From the NCBI GenBank assembly GCA_026260175.1, contig JAKCWW010000044.1, positions 44,803 to 108,802 on the forward strand: 64,000 nt of DNA, read 5' to 3'. The position numbers were made by a program, and so were the translations under genes. The notes beneath the pieces were generated by a model. It worked only from the letters and a program-made list of their open reading frames with translations. It had not been told where the DNA came from and did no database searches. This DNA is from Reticulitermes lucifugus. Taxonomy: Eukaryota > Arthropoda > Insecta > Blattodea > Rhinotermitidae. Shown here piece by piece: positions 43,901 through 50,110 of this stretch. Every line of letters starts with the position of its first letter. Positions within the stretch are counted from its first letter, which is position 1.

Positions 43901-45329
43901 TGTACAATAATGTATCATGTACTGAGACTAAGTGAGTTATGGTAGGATCATTGTGATGCATGAATAGTGAGAGACGAGTTTATGGCCTGGTTTAAGATAC
44001 TCTTTTGGCATTTGCTTGTTGGGGATGAAGAACTCCACGAAAATACTCCCGGATAAAGAGTACTTGAAAGATATTTAACTGGATACTTCTGCATGTGAAT
44101 CAGCTGTAGTATTGCTGGATGAGAGAAATTTCAATAAGATGTGTGCAAACTATTGTTTCAGTCATTTGTTTCAGGAATGGTGGTTCACAAATGACAACCG
44201 CATCAAACACCATGATGTGTGCCTCTCATTATCAGAGCAACAGATTGGAGCACCACTACTGATGAGATTCTGTGATAGTTCCGAAAACCAGGTATTTACT
44301 TCTTCATTGATCCCTTTCTTTCTAAATGACATTTATGTGAAAATAGGAAAGTTTATTTGTGCTACTTATGCTCTTCAGTCAGTAGAGGTAGTTTAGTTTT
44401 AAAATTTCTGGCATACTAAGTTCTTTGAACATGCTAGGTCTCAAACATCAAGCTCTATAAGATGTTACTTCACTACCTGAGTGAGTTAAGAGAATTCAAA
44501 AAAGTTGGTTGTAATTATTAATTCAGTTGTTATTATGATAAGTGTAATTTTCATTCATTTTAAACCATTCACATTTATCACAATACTAAATCATTGCCTT
44601 GTGTTCTAGAGAATGGTTTATTGGAACCATTGCAATTGGCACATTTGTTTTGCGCCCTCACATCTCTTCATGTTGAGCTATATGAGTGTTGCGACACAAT
44701 TGTATTCGTGTTCCTGCTTCTGATTCCAATATTTGTTACTGTCTTGCCTGTTGTTATTTCTCAAGCCAAGGAAGTGTCGTACATAAATTGTATAAGTCAT
44801 AGTTGCACCACTTGTCTGATATTGTTAGGGAAGTAAAATCAATGAGGTTTCAACTGGTCAGGTAGGTTAGATGGGCAAGAAGAATTTTGGTGGAGAAACT
44901 TTTTGGAAAGTGGCAATTCTGAAGACAGGAGGTTATGGGAGAATAACATTAACTTAGATCTTAGAGAAATAGAAACTGCTTGGAGCTATAAACCTTTGCC
45001 ACATTAATCTTCACAGTGTGGTGCATAATTAAGCTTAGGAATATAGGTGTTGAGGATTTGAACTGGAGTTATATTCAGGTGCAGGTATTACTGATGTTTT
45101 TGTTACCAGAGAGACAGTCGAGTGTTTGGCATTATTTTTGTGATTCTTATGCTTTTACTGTATCTGCTTGCAGAAGTGGCACCAGGTTGAGAAGGGTGGC
45201 TTGGTGAAGCACAGTCGACTAAGTTTGTGTATCGACTCCAAAGACTACAAGATTCGAGGGCTGACAGTTGAGCGATGTGATTCCAGTTCTCCATCCCAGC
45301 ACTGGAGTTTTGCAGTGAAGAAATTGTGA
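12332..45329 (+). CDS. Pgant2: Polypeptide N-acetylgalactosaminyltransferase, GALNT2/Pgant2 type (spliced; 5' end missing)
   Basis: Transfers GalNAc from UDP-GalNAc to Ser/Thr of secretory proteins in the Golgi, starting mucin-type O-glycans. Eleven exons join in frame into 538 visible residues: 12332-12603, 29207-29305, 36738-36805, 37055-37120, 39189-39310, 39810-39985, 40352-40455, 40913-41132, 43598-43814, 44175-44291 and 45174-45329. Seen: GT-A catalytic domain with the metal site D190-S-H192 and H325 (in GHVFR), the Gal/GalNAc-T segment around [18 protein letters not shown] (296-313), then a ricin-type lectin domain with CLD (424) and QxW-type turns QEW (448), QKW (487) and QHW (529). 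Best match from memory is GALNT2 rather than other isoforms ([19 protein letters not shown]). The first exon seen starts at an acceptor (TTTTCTCTAG|ATG) and has no membrane anchor, so an upstream exon is missing. Introns reach 16.6 kb. Confidence 0.97.
12955..13090 (+). mobile_element. Decayed fold-back element (hammerhead-like family)
   Basis: CCCCTGATGATAAGTAGTCG, then ATATGTAGGGGTATAT, GCATGTGTTGGTTA and ATGCACGGTGAA follow the order seen at the right sides of the 2.6-kb and 53-kb elements. The GAAAC box is degenerate. Confidence 0.4.
13905..14104 (-). mobile_element. SINE family S1, partial
   Basis: Contains GAACCCCCGGTACCAATTGG, CGCCAGTCTGGACTCTTTCA, the B-box complement ACCGGGAATCGAAC and CACTATACTGAC, all in S1 order. 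It is diverged in the 3' half. Confidence 0.55.
14119..14143. repeat. Microsatellite (ATA)n
   Basis: About eight ATA units beside the 3' end of an S3 SINE. Confidence 0.9.
14141..14420 (-). mobile_element. SINE family S3, full length
   Basis: Full S3 order on the minus strand, from the head GCCATGGCTCAGGCGGTTAG to GGGCCCTTCACCACAAAAAA. AATATAAACTT at 14,141-14,151 and AATACAAACTT at 14,410-14,420 (10 of 11 matching) look like the target-site duplication. Confidence 0.8.
14565..14981. mobile_element. Fold-back element with two opposed hammerhead-like motifs
   Basis: Arms of about 120 bp (14,608-14,734 and 14,851-14,970) are inverted copies of each other around a roughly 115-bp AT-rich loop. 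The right arm (14,887-14,926) reads CCTGATGATGGCTACGATGG, then TTAGCCGAAAC and ATGTAGC; the left arm carries the same in reverse. The helix GGCT/AGCC in the right arm becomes GGCT/GGCC in the left, keeping a G-U pair. AGAGCCATTCT at 14,565-14,575 and AGAACCATTCT at 14,971-14,981 look like a target-site duplication with one mismatch. This layout recalls the inverted terminal repeats and hammerhead motifs known in Penelope-like elements. Confidence 0.6.
15350..15563 (-). mobile_element. LINE 3' end fragment, RTE-like
   Basis: On the minus strand GGAGGATAATATGAAGA, then AACTGGACTGACTCAGGATA and CAGGAACTTCCTGGACCAGC correspond to the recurring LINE C-terminus (EDNIKMDL, LAQDR, N-FLTS). It is decayed and only the tail is present. 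An S1 SINE abuts its left, coding-side end. Confidence 0.5.
15564..15762 (+). mobile_element. SINE family S1, 3'-truncated
   Basis: Starts at the S1 head GGGCCGGGATAGCG, has GCGACTCGCTACAGGCC and CCCACCCAGCCTC, and stops near CCACCCACCCC. It sits against or within the LINE tail to its left, so the SINE is the younger. Confidence 0.7.
16020..16190 (-). repeat. tRNA-like SINE remnant
   Basis: Contains GGATAGCCGGTCACCGTGCT, GAAATCGGGACCTTACGATT and GCTAATCAGTCGACCGCGAC, resembling the complement of a tRNA-like head. The same kind of block is seen near 18.2, 18.9 and 19.25 kb. Confidence 0.35.
16308..16597 (-). mobile_element. SINE family S1
   Basis: TTCTTAACCTCGGCACTAGA, CAGGCCGCTTTACCCCTGGG and GGAGGCTGGGTGGGC, ending ACACCGACTGAGCTATCC, give a nearly complete S1 copy in reverse orientation. 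The head here reads closer to a real tRNA (GAGCTATCC end) than in other copies. Confidence 0.75.
16965..16986. repeat. Microsatellite (AT)n
   Basis: About ten TA/AT units. Confidence 0.9.
17319..17535. mobile_element. Small fold-back element, 15-bp perfect terminal inverted repeats
   Basis: TAACCAACAAGGTAC at 17,319-17,333 is exactly complementary to GTACCTTGTTGGTTA at 17,521-17,535. Inside are opposed motifs. The minus-strand copy (17,365-17,398) reads CCCTGAAGATGGCTGTTAAG followed by CCGAAACACGTGG; the plus-strand copy near 17,463 keeps GATGGCTGTTAAGCCGAAAC and ATGTTAG. The helix is GGCT/AGCC. Total length is 217 bp. Confidence 0.6.
17748..17930 (+). mobile_element. SINE family S3, 5' part
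   Basis: CCATGCCCTGACTCGGGTGG, CCTCGGAGGCCCGGGCTGAA and AAAGTGGCACTGGGACAGGT, ending near AATGCTCCACTC, follow S3 order in plus orientation. The last third is absent. Confidence 0.65.
18110..18300 (-). repeat. tRNA-like SINE remnant
   Basis: GGCCGAAATCTGAACCTGAG with CGAATACGAACAAGGCGTGC looks like a decayed B-box/anticodon-arm complement. The family could not be assigned. Confidence 0.3.
18395..18622 (-). mobile_element. SINE family S3, partial
   Basis: AAACCTGTCCCAGTTCTACT, TTGTCCACAACAAATCC and CTGGTCTAGGATTGAACCGG, ending GCCTGAGCTGTGCCACGGCA, follow S3 order in reverse, in a more diverged copy. Confidence 0.65.
18840..19010 (-). repeat. tRNA-like SINE remnant
   Basis: CGTAAGGTCCGAACTGGTGT and GGATTAAACCCAGGGATCTT suggest a decayed B-box complement. 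This is weak evidence. Confidence 0.25.
19150..19310 (-). repeat. tRNA-like SINE remnant
   Basis: GGCACCGTCCCAGCACTTTT, AAACTGGCCTTTTGCGGGCC and TTTGAAACCGGGACTTCTAG with GGGTGCCAGTAACTCAACCG resemble the 16.0-kb remnant in the same orientation. Confidence 0.35.
19372..19700 (+). mobile_element. SINE family S1, near full length
   Basis: Head GCCGGAGCCGGGGTAGCTCA, B box GGGCTCGATTTCCGCC, GCGTCCAGACCGGTTCTGGC, GGTAAAGCGGCC and a tail ending CTTTACCTTCACCTTTAC. It is the most tRNA-like head among the S1 copies (GGGGTAGCTCAGTCG). Confidence 0.75.
21060..21215. mobile_element. Fold-back element with hammerhead-like motif
   Basis: The arm 21,066-21,115 (AAACTCGTCCTTACATGTTG) pairs with 21,158-21,205, which contains CAGAGGATGGTCAGGATTGG, then CCGAAACATGTAGGAACGAG. 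The helix in the right-hand motif is GGTC/GGCC with one G-U pair. The loop holds a GGTACAGA/TCTGTACC palindrome at about 21,131-21,152. Confidence 0.5.
21958..22002. repeat. 13-bp imperfect inverted repeat
   Basis: CGTACATTTCAGT at 21,958-21,970 pairs with ACTGAAATGTGCG at 21,990-22,002 (12 of 13). It is followed by the small palindrome CCAACGTTGG. It is possibly the end of an old element. Confidence 0.4.
22545..22615 (-). repeat. tRNA-like SINE remnant
   Basis: TCCCTACCAGAGATCGAACC followed by CGGCCATCC and TTTGACTGAACTAG looks like the complement of a tRNA T-arm and anticodon region. The body was not recognised. Confidence 0.35.
23990..24062 (+). repeat. Degenerate fold-back with hammerhead-like layout
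   Basis: GGTCACATTTGATG pairs imperfectly with AAATGTGTGACC. Between them CTGATGA is followed by the helix TGACA/TGTCA, and TATAAATGTG stands where GAAAC would be. It is a decayed member of the same group. Confidence 0.3.
25618..25662. repeat. Microsatellite (AT)n
   Basis: About fifteen AT units, then imperfect TATATG repeats. Confidence 0.95.
25806..25972. repeat. Compound trinucleotide microsatellite, (AAT)n(ATT)n and (GTA)n
   Basis: AAT units switch to ATT units near 25,826, making a self-complementary tract. About 75 bp later a run of about eleven GTA units begins. The resulting valine-rich frame is not a gene. Confidence 0.9.
27008..27247 (-). mobile_element. SINE family S3, near full length
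   Basis: GATGCTACGGACGCACCGCA, CACCGGTGGAATGAAATTGA and CCCAGCGCCACTTTG, with a head ending CGCCTGAGCCATGGCACGGC. It lacks only the poly-A end. Confidence 0.75.
27540..27645. repeat. Dispersed repeat C, copy 1
   Basis: CGCGGCGGAAGCC at 27,620-27,632 and its flanks resemble 59,500-59,600, where the same 13-mer is at 59,549-59,561. I read this as a short shared repeat of unknown class. Confidence 0.35.
28197..28222. repeat. Short (TTTA/TTTG)n tract
   Basis: About six tetranucleotide units with one TTTG interruption. Confidence 0.7.
29207..29305 (+). CDS. Pgant2: Pgant2 exon: start of GT-A fold
   Basis: Encodes Met91 (last base) to Val123 plus two bases: [20 protein letters not shown] and [30 protein letters not shown] is the family hallmark that starts the Rossmann-like fold. 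Acceptor TTGTTGCAG, donor AG|GTTAGT. Two other frames are also open through it, but only this one joins both neighbours. Confidence 0.95.
30196..30262 (+). repeat. Dispersed repeat B, copy 2
   Basis: Matches 4,548-4,615 through CGGTAAATGCTGTAT and TTGAGAATCATACGAAAC. Confidence 0.4.
31840..32340 (+). repeat. Dispersed repeat A, copy 2
   Basis: The better-preserved partner of 741-1,150. It has GGCAATGTACGTAT at 31,932, GCATGTCGCCGGCAACGGTA near 32,085, CTCGACAGACTTTCATAG and ATACATGCGGACAGACG. An open frame across it is probably incidental. Confidence 0.6.
32510..32790. repeat. Probable unclassified interspersed repeat
   Basis: The segment has two GGCGCC sites about 70 bp apart and a short open frame reading [21 protein letters not shown] and ATATWRPG. 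I recall this sort of peptide from repeats in Blattodea drafts, but I see no second copy here. Confidence 0.25.
35430..35664 (-). mobile_element. SINE family S1
   Basis: CACTCATTCTTAAG, CCGGCCGCTTTACCCCTGGG and GGAGACTGGGTGGGCCCCAG, with B-box complement GATACGAACCCCGG and a head ending ATCGACTACCCTATCCCGGC. CpGs are largely retained. Confidence 0.75.
35755..35778. repeat. Microsatellite (CA)n
   Basis: About ten CA units with one TA interruption. Confidence 0.85.
35779..35948 (-). repeat. tRNA-derived SINE-like repeat
   Basis: On the minus strand CCCGGTAGCCGCGCGGTCTA, GGGCGTGGGTTTGCGGCCG and a B-box-like GCGGGTTTAAATCTCGCC give a tRNA-like head, followed by about 100 bp of body. It differs from S1, S2 and S3. 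Confidence 0.5.
36082..36353. mobile_element. Non-autonomous hAT-like DNA transposon (MITE)
   Basis: The ends CAGGGGGGTAGCTGGG (36,090) and, inverted, CAATGGTGTAGCTAGG (ending 36,345) are imperfect terminal inverted repeats starting with CA, as in hAT elements. The flanking octamers TATATGAG (36,082-36,089) and TGTATGGG (36,346-36,353) agree at 6 of 8 positions, as expected of an aged 8-bp hAT duplication. The 256-bp interior has no coding sequence and has G/C-rich ends around an A/T-rich middle. Confidence 0.55.
36738..36805 (+). CDS. Pgant2: Pgant2 exon: UDP-binding strand
   Basis: Completes Ser124 and encodes [22 protein letters not shown] (125-146). IILVDDFS is the conserved strand that contacts the nucleotide. 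Acceptor CCTTTCAG, donor T|GTAAGT. Confidence 0.95.
37055..37120 (+). CDS. Pgant2: Pgant2 exon: VRVIRN..REG segment
   Basis: Completes Ser147 and encodes [20 protein letters not shown] then EG (148-169). It ends after one base of Gly169 (G|GTGAGT). This is the donor that either exon 39,189 or the cassette at 39,053 can join. The CpG density of the locus collapses immediately downstream. Confidence 0.95.
37930..38420 (+). mobile_element. LINE 3' fragment, RTE-like
   Basis: Translation across frames gives the recurring LINE C-terminus: [20 protein letters not shown], then WRKLH-type spacing, [20 protein letters not shown], then EGRD-FRD (for GKRPLGRPRRRW) and NEP-NFI. Frameshifts and stops are scattered through it, for example a stop after AGMMN. 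Only the 3' end is present. Confidence 0.65.
39053..39136 (+). CDS. Pgant2: Candidate Pgant2 cassette exon (84 nt, phase 1-1)
   Basis: The strong acceptor TTCTTCCTTGTCTCCTCCAG precedes an 84-nt block ending AGAG|GTATTC. Joined to the exon at 37,055 (phase 1) it reads [18 protein letters not shown] then [10 protein letters not shown], returning in phase 1 to the exon at 39,189. It would add 28 residues, without stops, at Gly169, just before [12 protein letters not shown] of the catalytic domain. The block keeps three CpGs in a stretch otherwise nearly free of them, as the real exons do. GALNT2 of vertebrates and flies has no such insert as far as I recall. I recognise no domain; the two cysteines could pair. 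It may be an alternative or tissue-specific exon. Confidence 0.45.
39189..39310 (+). CDS. Pgant2: Pgant2 exon: DxH metal-binding motif
   Basis: Encodes the end of Gly169 and residues 170-209: [20 protein letters not shown], then [20 protein letters not shown]. Asp190 and His192 of DSH bind the Mn ion and UDP. Acceptor GTTGGGTGCAG, donor GAG|GTACAG. Confidence 0.96.
39810..39985 (+). CDS. Pgant2: Pgant2 exon: central catalytic domain
   Basis: Residues 210-267 plus two bases of Arg268. [20 protein letters not shown] and [20 protein letters not shown] are typical of the GALNT2 subgroup. Acceptor CTTGTCCAG, donor AG|GTACAG. Confidence 0.96.
40352..40455 (+). CDS. Pgant2: Pgant2 exon: Gal/GalNAc-T motif, first half
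   Basis: Residues 269-302: [20 protein letters not shown] then [19 protein letters not shown] is the start of the Gal/GalNAc-transferase motif that positions the sugar. Donor G|GTGAGT splits Glu303. Confidence 0.96.
40815..40870. repeat. Compound microsatellite (ATT)n(GTT)n
   Basis: About ten ATT units run into about six GTT units, ending roughly 45 bp upstream of the exon at 40,913, between it and its branch region. Confidence 0.9.
40913..41132 (+). CDS. Pgant2: Pgant2 exon: Gal/GalNAc-T motif, second half, and catalytic loop
   Basis: Residues 303-375. [10 protein letters not shown] completes the motif; [20 protein letters not shown] contains the third metal ligand (His325) and the flexible loop over the active site; [18 protein letters not shown] closes the catalytic domain. 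Donor AA|GTGAGT splits Asn376. Confidence 0.96.
41436..42195 (-). mobile_element. LINE 3' end with open reverse-transcriptase C-terminus
   Basis: A minus-strand frame of about 200 residues is still open. It reads [53 protein letters not shown] and [14 protein letters not shown], which is the thumb/C-terminal part of an insect LINE reverse transcriptase (Jockey/CR1-like type). The 3' UTR on the minus strand contains AATTGGCCATCTGGCTGTTG and ends AATAAACTAG at about 41,441. The 5' part is missing. An open frame suggests a younger insertion than the other LINE pieces here. Confidence 0.8.
42883..43152 (-). mobile_element. SINE family S1, CpG-decayed copy
   Basis: CTCCACTCATTCTTAACCGT, CTGCTTTACCCCTGGGGAAA and AATTGAACGATC, with a head ending ATACTGACTATGCTATCCCG. 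Positions that are CG in the copies of the first 36 kb are often TG or CA here (for example GACTATGCTA for GACTACGTTA). Confidence 0.75.
43598..43814 (+). CDS. Pgant2: Pgant2 exon: linker and lectin alpha repeat
   Basis: Completes Asn376 and encodes 377-448. [19 protein letters not shown] is the conserved hinge; GNMCLDTLG with C424-L-D and CHNSGGNQ is the alpha repeat of the ricin-type lectin domain. It stops exactly after the Gln of QEW. Confidence 0.96.
44175..44291 (+). CDS. Pgant2: Pgant2 exon: lectin beta repeat
   Basis: Exactly 39 codons (449-487), phase 0 at both ends, from [20 protein letters not shown] to FCDSSENQ. It starts after one QxW glutamine and ends with the next, so it spans one beta-trefoil repeat. 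Confidence 0.96.
44840..45010 (+). mobile_element. LINE 3' fragment, RTE-like, decayed
   Basis: [12 protein letters not shown], then [15 protein letters not shown] and [10 protein letters not shown] can be read across frames, echoing the IKSRRMRWAGHVARM and DNIKMDLREI segments of the recurring LINE. Confidence 0.45.
45174..45329 (+). CDS. Pgant2: Pgant2 last exon: lectin gamma repeat and stop
   Basis: Residues 488-538: [51 protein letters not shown], then TGA at 45,327-45,329. CID (506) and QHW (529) mark the gamma repeat. Acceptor CTGCTTGCAG. No close AATAAA is evident after the stop, so the 3' UTR may be long. Confidence 0.96.
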   Translation, partial: KWHQVEKGGLVKHSRLSLCIDSKDYKIRGLTVERCDSSSPSQHWSFAVKKL

Positions 45330-46611
45330 TGATGTCTCAGCTCTCATACTTGTACATAACCTCACACGAACTGGCCAGTCACAAGCCAGCCTTGCATTTA
45401 TTGTGGCATCCAGTGATGTTTTCCCATAACAGAAATGAGATATTACTCAGGTTTGATAGTAGACACCATCACGGACATCAACCTTGTGTTGATCATCACT
45501 TGCATTGTGGGCCACTAAAGATGAACCTGAAGCTCAGAAACCCAGTCTGGGTTTCGTGATGGGTATAGGCTGTGAGAAACCTATGAGTCATTTAGTCATT
45601 TTCCATACACCGAGTGGTTGCTGGACAGTCATACTAGTAATTACTGCAGTTATTGTTATTGAGAAGTTAATGCAGACAGAATGTGAAGAGATAACAGAGC
45701 AAGGCAATGTCAAATGACAGCTGACTGGAAACTTACACAAACTCTTCAGATAATTTAACATGTAAAGATTTTGCTAAGTACTGCTAATAGAGTTTGAACC
45801 AGAGATGACAGTTCAACTACTTTTGAAACATGTCAGAGGTGGGAAGGGAACCGTATTTATTTCTTCCAGGATTTGCTGGTCTTAAAAAAAGTTTTAATGT
45901 TGAGTATCAGCATAGTGGCTGTCTTACAGTATATTGAAACCTAATTTTAAAAGATAACAACAAATGATGAGTACAAGAGAATTAGTGTGAAGCAATTTAT
46001 CCAACCTGCTGTTTGGTAGGCTAGATGTGACAAGGAAACACAAAAGTAGAACATGCTTCACTTTGTACGTTTGCTTCTCAGGGCAATGTTTTGCTGTTTT
46101 CTCTTTTCTTTTCTTTTCTCCCAAGTGTCTGTTGGAATCTTACGAAAGTTAACTGTAGAAGGACTCGGGTTTGCCATTATCGTGAACTTCAAAGTCAATC
46201 TCAATTCACTAGATAAAAAATGTTTCCAGGATTAATAGTTCTTAATTTTTCTATCCTGAAAACCTGCTTGGGAGAAAATGATGGTCACCAGGCTGCCACT
46301 GAAGGCAGTTTCTCAAAAGTGCTGATTTTTTATGTTAACTGGTTCATGTATAGCTTTTATGTATTTTGAATAGCTGCTTTAATATCACCTTAGTTTCATT
46401 TTTCATCTAGCTGTGCATATGGGACTTTTCTGTTTTCATCATCCTTCACACTGTTGGTTGAAACTACAAGCTTCTGCTGGCTTTTCCTGCCATATGTCAT
46501 CCTCACTTGATTGTCAGCCCTCTTTTAACTACTGTATTTGTACACTGCAGCTGGATCTGTGCCCTTGTCCCTCTAGGCTTTCCTGATTCTATCATAAATT
46601 TGTGAGAATTC

Positions 46612-46790
46612 TTGTCCATTGCAAGGTTTGAGTTTCTCAGAGCAGTGTTGCTAAAGATTAAAATCTTCTGGGATATTATGCTGTGTCAGTTGGTAAATTG
46701 GGTTGGTAAATGTGTAACTGTTTACTATTCAATGTGGCAAGACATCCCAGAAGACTTGATTCTTCAAGTCTTGCCCATTCATGCAGAAAA
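46612..46790 (+). repeat. Dispersed repeat D, copy 1
   Basis: RFEFLRAVLLKIKIFWDIML and CQLVN are encoded, followed in another frame by ARHPRRLDSSS. The core TTCTGGGAT-TGATGCTGTGTC recurs at 54,964-54,990. I recall FWDVMLC-type peptides as common repeat translations in insects; the class is uncertain. Confidence 0.5.
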
Positions 46791-47019
46791 CTTTCTATTG
46801 CATCAATCTTCAGATTTTTATGTCATTGTGTGCCAAATTCTAAAATTGGTGAAATTCACCAAACTGGGCAGACTGTGGTGCCTTCGACATTTTCTCTGTG
46901 CTGAATTAGATGTGCATGCAAGAATGAATCCTTGCTTGTGTCTGCCCTACGTAGTATTTTCATTCTGGAATGAAGACTGGCACAAGTATTTGTGAAGATT
47001 GAAGAGTCGTCACGGTAGT

Positions 47020-47110
47020 AGTCTGTAGCCCAATATTGAAACCTGTATCTCTTGAATGTAAAGCAGGAGAGTCATCCATTACACTACAGCATTTAGCATT
47101 GCAACTTGTC
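47020..47110 (-). repeat. tRNA-like SINE remnant
   Basis: CAATATTGAAACCTGTATCT, then GAGAGTCATCCATTACACTA resembles a complement of B box and A box in a decayed SINE. Confidence 0.3.
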
Positions 47111-48139
47111 CCACTTGTCAATGAAGCAGGCAATGAAAACAGAAAGTGTTCAAGGCAGCATAACATTCAGGAAACAGAGAAGCTTATGATGACTGAATTA
47201 ATATAGGTCAACACTTTCCATGAATGTCATCAGTGAAGTATGATCTTCTGGGTGGTTTGCTTTTAAACTTGTTTATCAACAGCTTCATGTGGACAGGCAT
47301 AAAAACTGAGGCCTTTACAGAATGTAGCACATAAGTTTTCTATGCTTCTTCAGTTACAGTTCAACAGTCTCTTGATTAATGTAACTTTCATTTTTCCACC
47401 AAAGAACATGATGAAACTTTTTTTTTTTTTGGTGTTACAATTTCATATGGCTGTATCTCAATGCAGAGTCTGATCTATGATGATTGAACAGATTATTCAT
47501 AAAAATTCTGTTTCATGTCATTATTATTTGAAATCTCTTGAGACCAGTATTGTATTCCAAATTGTGGGGCAAAATACATGGTGATAACTGTGTTACCCTT
47601 TAGTGTTTATCTATACTGAGAAGTTCATAAAAGAGTTTTAAGGGGAAAAAATCAAACACTCTGTCTCTGACATGGATTATGCTGCTGAATTAGTTTTGAG
47701 GCTTTGGCATGTGTGTTATTAAGACATGGGGAGTAGTTCAGTCATTTTCACTCAAATACTGTTGAGTTTTAAATCTTACAAAAAAGCAGAATATTTAATC
47801 TATCCAGCAATTAAGGTCACCTCCTGTCTGCTACTTATGTTCTTTCCTAAACAACCCCCTTTAGCTGCTCTATTTGCAAGCTGCACTTACTGCAAAGTTT
47901 CAATGCATATGACAGACTGCCCCTTAATCTAAAATATAGAGCCTCAGAAACCTGAAAACTGTGTAGCTTGTTCCATATTAAAGACAGATTCCTGTGGTTT
48001 CACCTCGTGAATATTTGGTGAAGGTCGTTAATTCCTAGAGTGTTAGGGAAAAGTTAGGTAGAATTTGAATGAAAGTAGGAGCTTGCAGTGAAAATGGAAC
48101 TGTTCTGAGTGTGAGGGCAAACTTAGGAACACAACATTT

Positions 48140-48300
48140 TATTACCATATTCACCTAAATGTAAGGTGACTTGGCATGTAAGACAACGTGCACCCCCCCC
48201 NTTCAATTTCCAGGAAAAGATTTGTGTGCACTTATAAGGCAACCCCCCCCCCCTCTTTATTTTCAGATAATGAATTATGAAAGCATTTTTGTCTTACATT
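48140..48300. repeat. Poly-C-rich interspersed repeat
   Basis: Two C runs (about 48,192-48,200 and 48,244-48,253) lie in a context of alternating AAGGTGAC, TGTAAGACAA and TTATAAGGCAAC. This resembles repeats with recurring TAAGRCRACCCCCC blocks. One base (48,201) is unknown next to the first run. Confidence 0.4.
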
Positions 48301-48509
48301 CAGGTAAATACAATAGACACACAAACTTCTGAAATTACTGGTAGATGGGTTTACATGTCTTCTTCCTTTTACAAACTTCCTAAAGCCAGACTGAATTTTA
48401 TGAGCTGTCCCACCTTAACTGGTCTTCCACAGTATTATACAAAAGATCATACCACACACATTTAGGAATGCAGTTAAGTGTTCCATTTAATTTCTTCAAA
48501 ATAGTAAAA

Positions 48510-48510
<1 letters not shown>

Positions 48511-48544
<34 letters not shown>
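48511..48544. repeat. Microsatellite (AT)n
   Basis: About sixteen TA units. Confidence 0.95.
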
Positions 48545-48548
<4 letters not shown>

Positions 48549-49679
48549 CCCATGTATATTGATAGGCCTTAAAGCTTGGAACAGCATACAATACAATGCA
48601 ACATTGCAGTTCACATGACGAAACACAAATGAAGCTACCTCGTACTCTTATAGAACTTGGCACTGTCTATTAAAATTTTCAAAACTATTAATGCAAAGTG
48701 TAGCCAAAAGGTGCTGGATGATGGTGAGGTTTTGCATTTTTCTTCGTGTTACATAGGAGAATAGTGGAAATTTATTAAGTGTTAAGTAGTTTTGTCATGG
48801 TTAGGGTTAACATCTCTGTGCACATGTTAAGCAGAAAGTATTTAAAATCAAATGCTGTTACTTTTTACAATCCCTCATCGTATAAATGAATTTGCTGTGA
48901 AGTAAGACCAGTGAGTAAGCATCAGCTGGAACAGATGTTGGTGGACCTAGCAGGACCTGCCATGCCTGGAGAGAGAAAGTTAACAGTGCTGCATGTTAAG
49001 AATCAGTACTGGTCCTGACAACAACTATGTTGGGGATAAAAGAGATTAGGGATTTATAATCCCATTGGACCGTTTTCCACAGAAAAATAAATGGAGTAAT
49101 ATGTGCATTCTGTTGTTTCATGATTCTGAGTCTTCCCATTCTTGTGTCAAAGTCTGTAAGAGTAAAACACAGAATTATATACAATTGTTTACCTATTTCA
49201 TACATCTCACTTTATGTGTCTTATTAAGTAATGTGTTCATAATTTGTTACACAGTTTGTTTTATCAGACTGGAGCATTGCATTTCATTGTATTTCCAGGC
49301 TGCAATGGAATTCTGTACTATCATTTTTTTCTCCTGTTCTTCACACCTACAATAGTAAACCTCATTAACTGAGGGGATTTTATCTTCCTGTCAGTCAAGT
49401 GATAGTGAGCATGTTAACCTTTAAGGCACCATGATTATGATATGGATCACCTACTTTGATATTAAAAAATCTGCATTTCATGAGCAGTCTGTATGTTTTG
49501 GTTTTGTGTCTTTCCCAAATTAGACAGTGCTTATTTCCCTAAACAGCATTAACCATTTGTCTGTCTGATGGACATGCATTGTGTTTACTGTATGGTAGGA
49601 ACTGAATTTTGAAATGTCAATACTTTTTTTAATATTTAGTCTTTAGAAAGGAGATGGGAAGATAAAATGTCCTGAATTG

Positions 49680-50110
49680 ATGGTTGTGAAACTTGTTCTC
49701 ACACACTGCAGGAAGAAGAAATTGAGGGTGTTGAGAACAAGGTGCTGAAAGGGATCTTATGACCTAAGGGAGGTGAAATAACAGAGGAACAGAAAGAATT
49801 GCATAATGAGGAGCTTTGTACTGTAATTTGTACTCTTTACCTAATGTTGTTAGGATGATTAAGTCAAGCATGGTGAGATGTCTGTGGCATGTAATATACA
49901 TGAGGAAGATGAGAAATGAACTGAAATTTTTGGTTCAAATAAAGCATGGAGTCCTTGGGATGGGTGAGAAATATTGAAGTGGCTCTTAGATAAATAGGCT
50001 GTGAAGATGTGAACTGGCTCAGGATAGGGTTTATTTGTGGATCTTTGTGACCACAATAGTAAATCTTCAGATTTCATAGCAACAGGGAATTTCTTGACAA
50101 GGAAATCCTG
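49680..50110 (+). mobile_element. LINE 3' fragment, RTE-like, decayed
   Basis: EEIEGVENKVLKGIL, PKGGEITEEQKELHNEELCT, then DLAQDR- and NFLT-like endings are read across frames. They correspond segment by segment to the 37.9-kb copy. Several stops and shifts separate the pieces. Confidence 0.65.
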
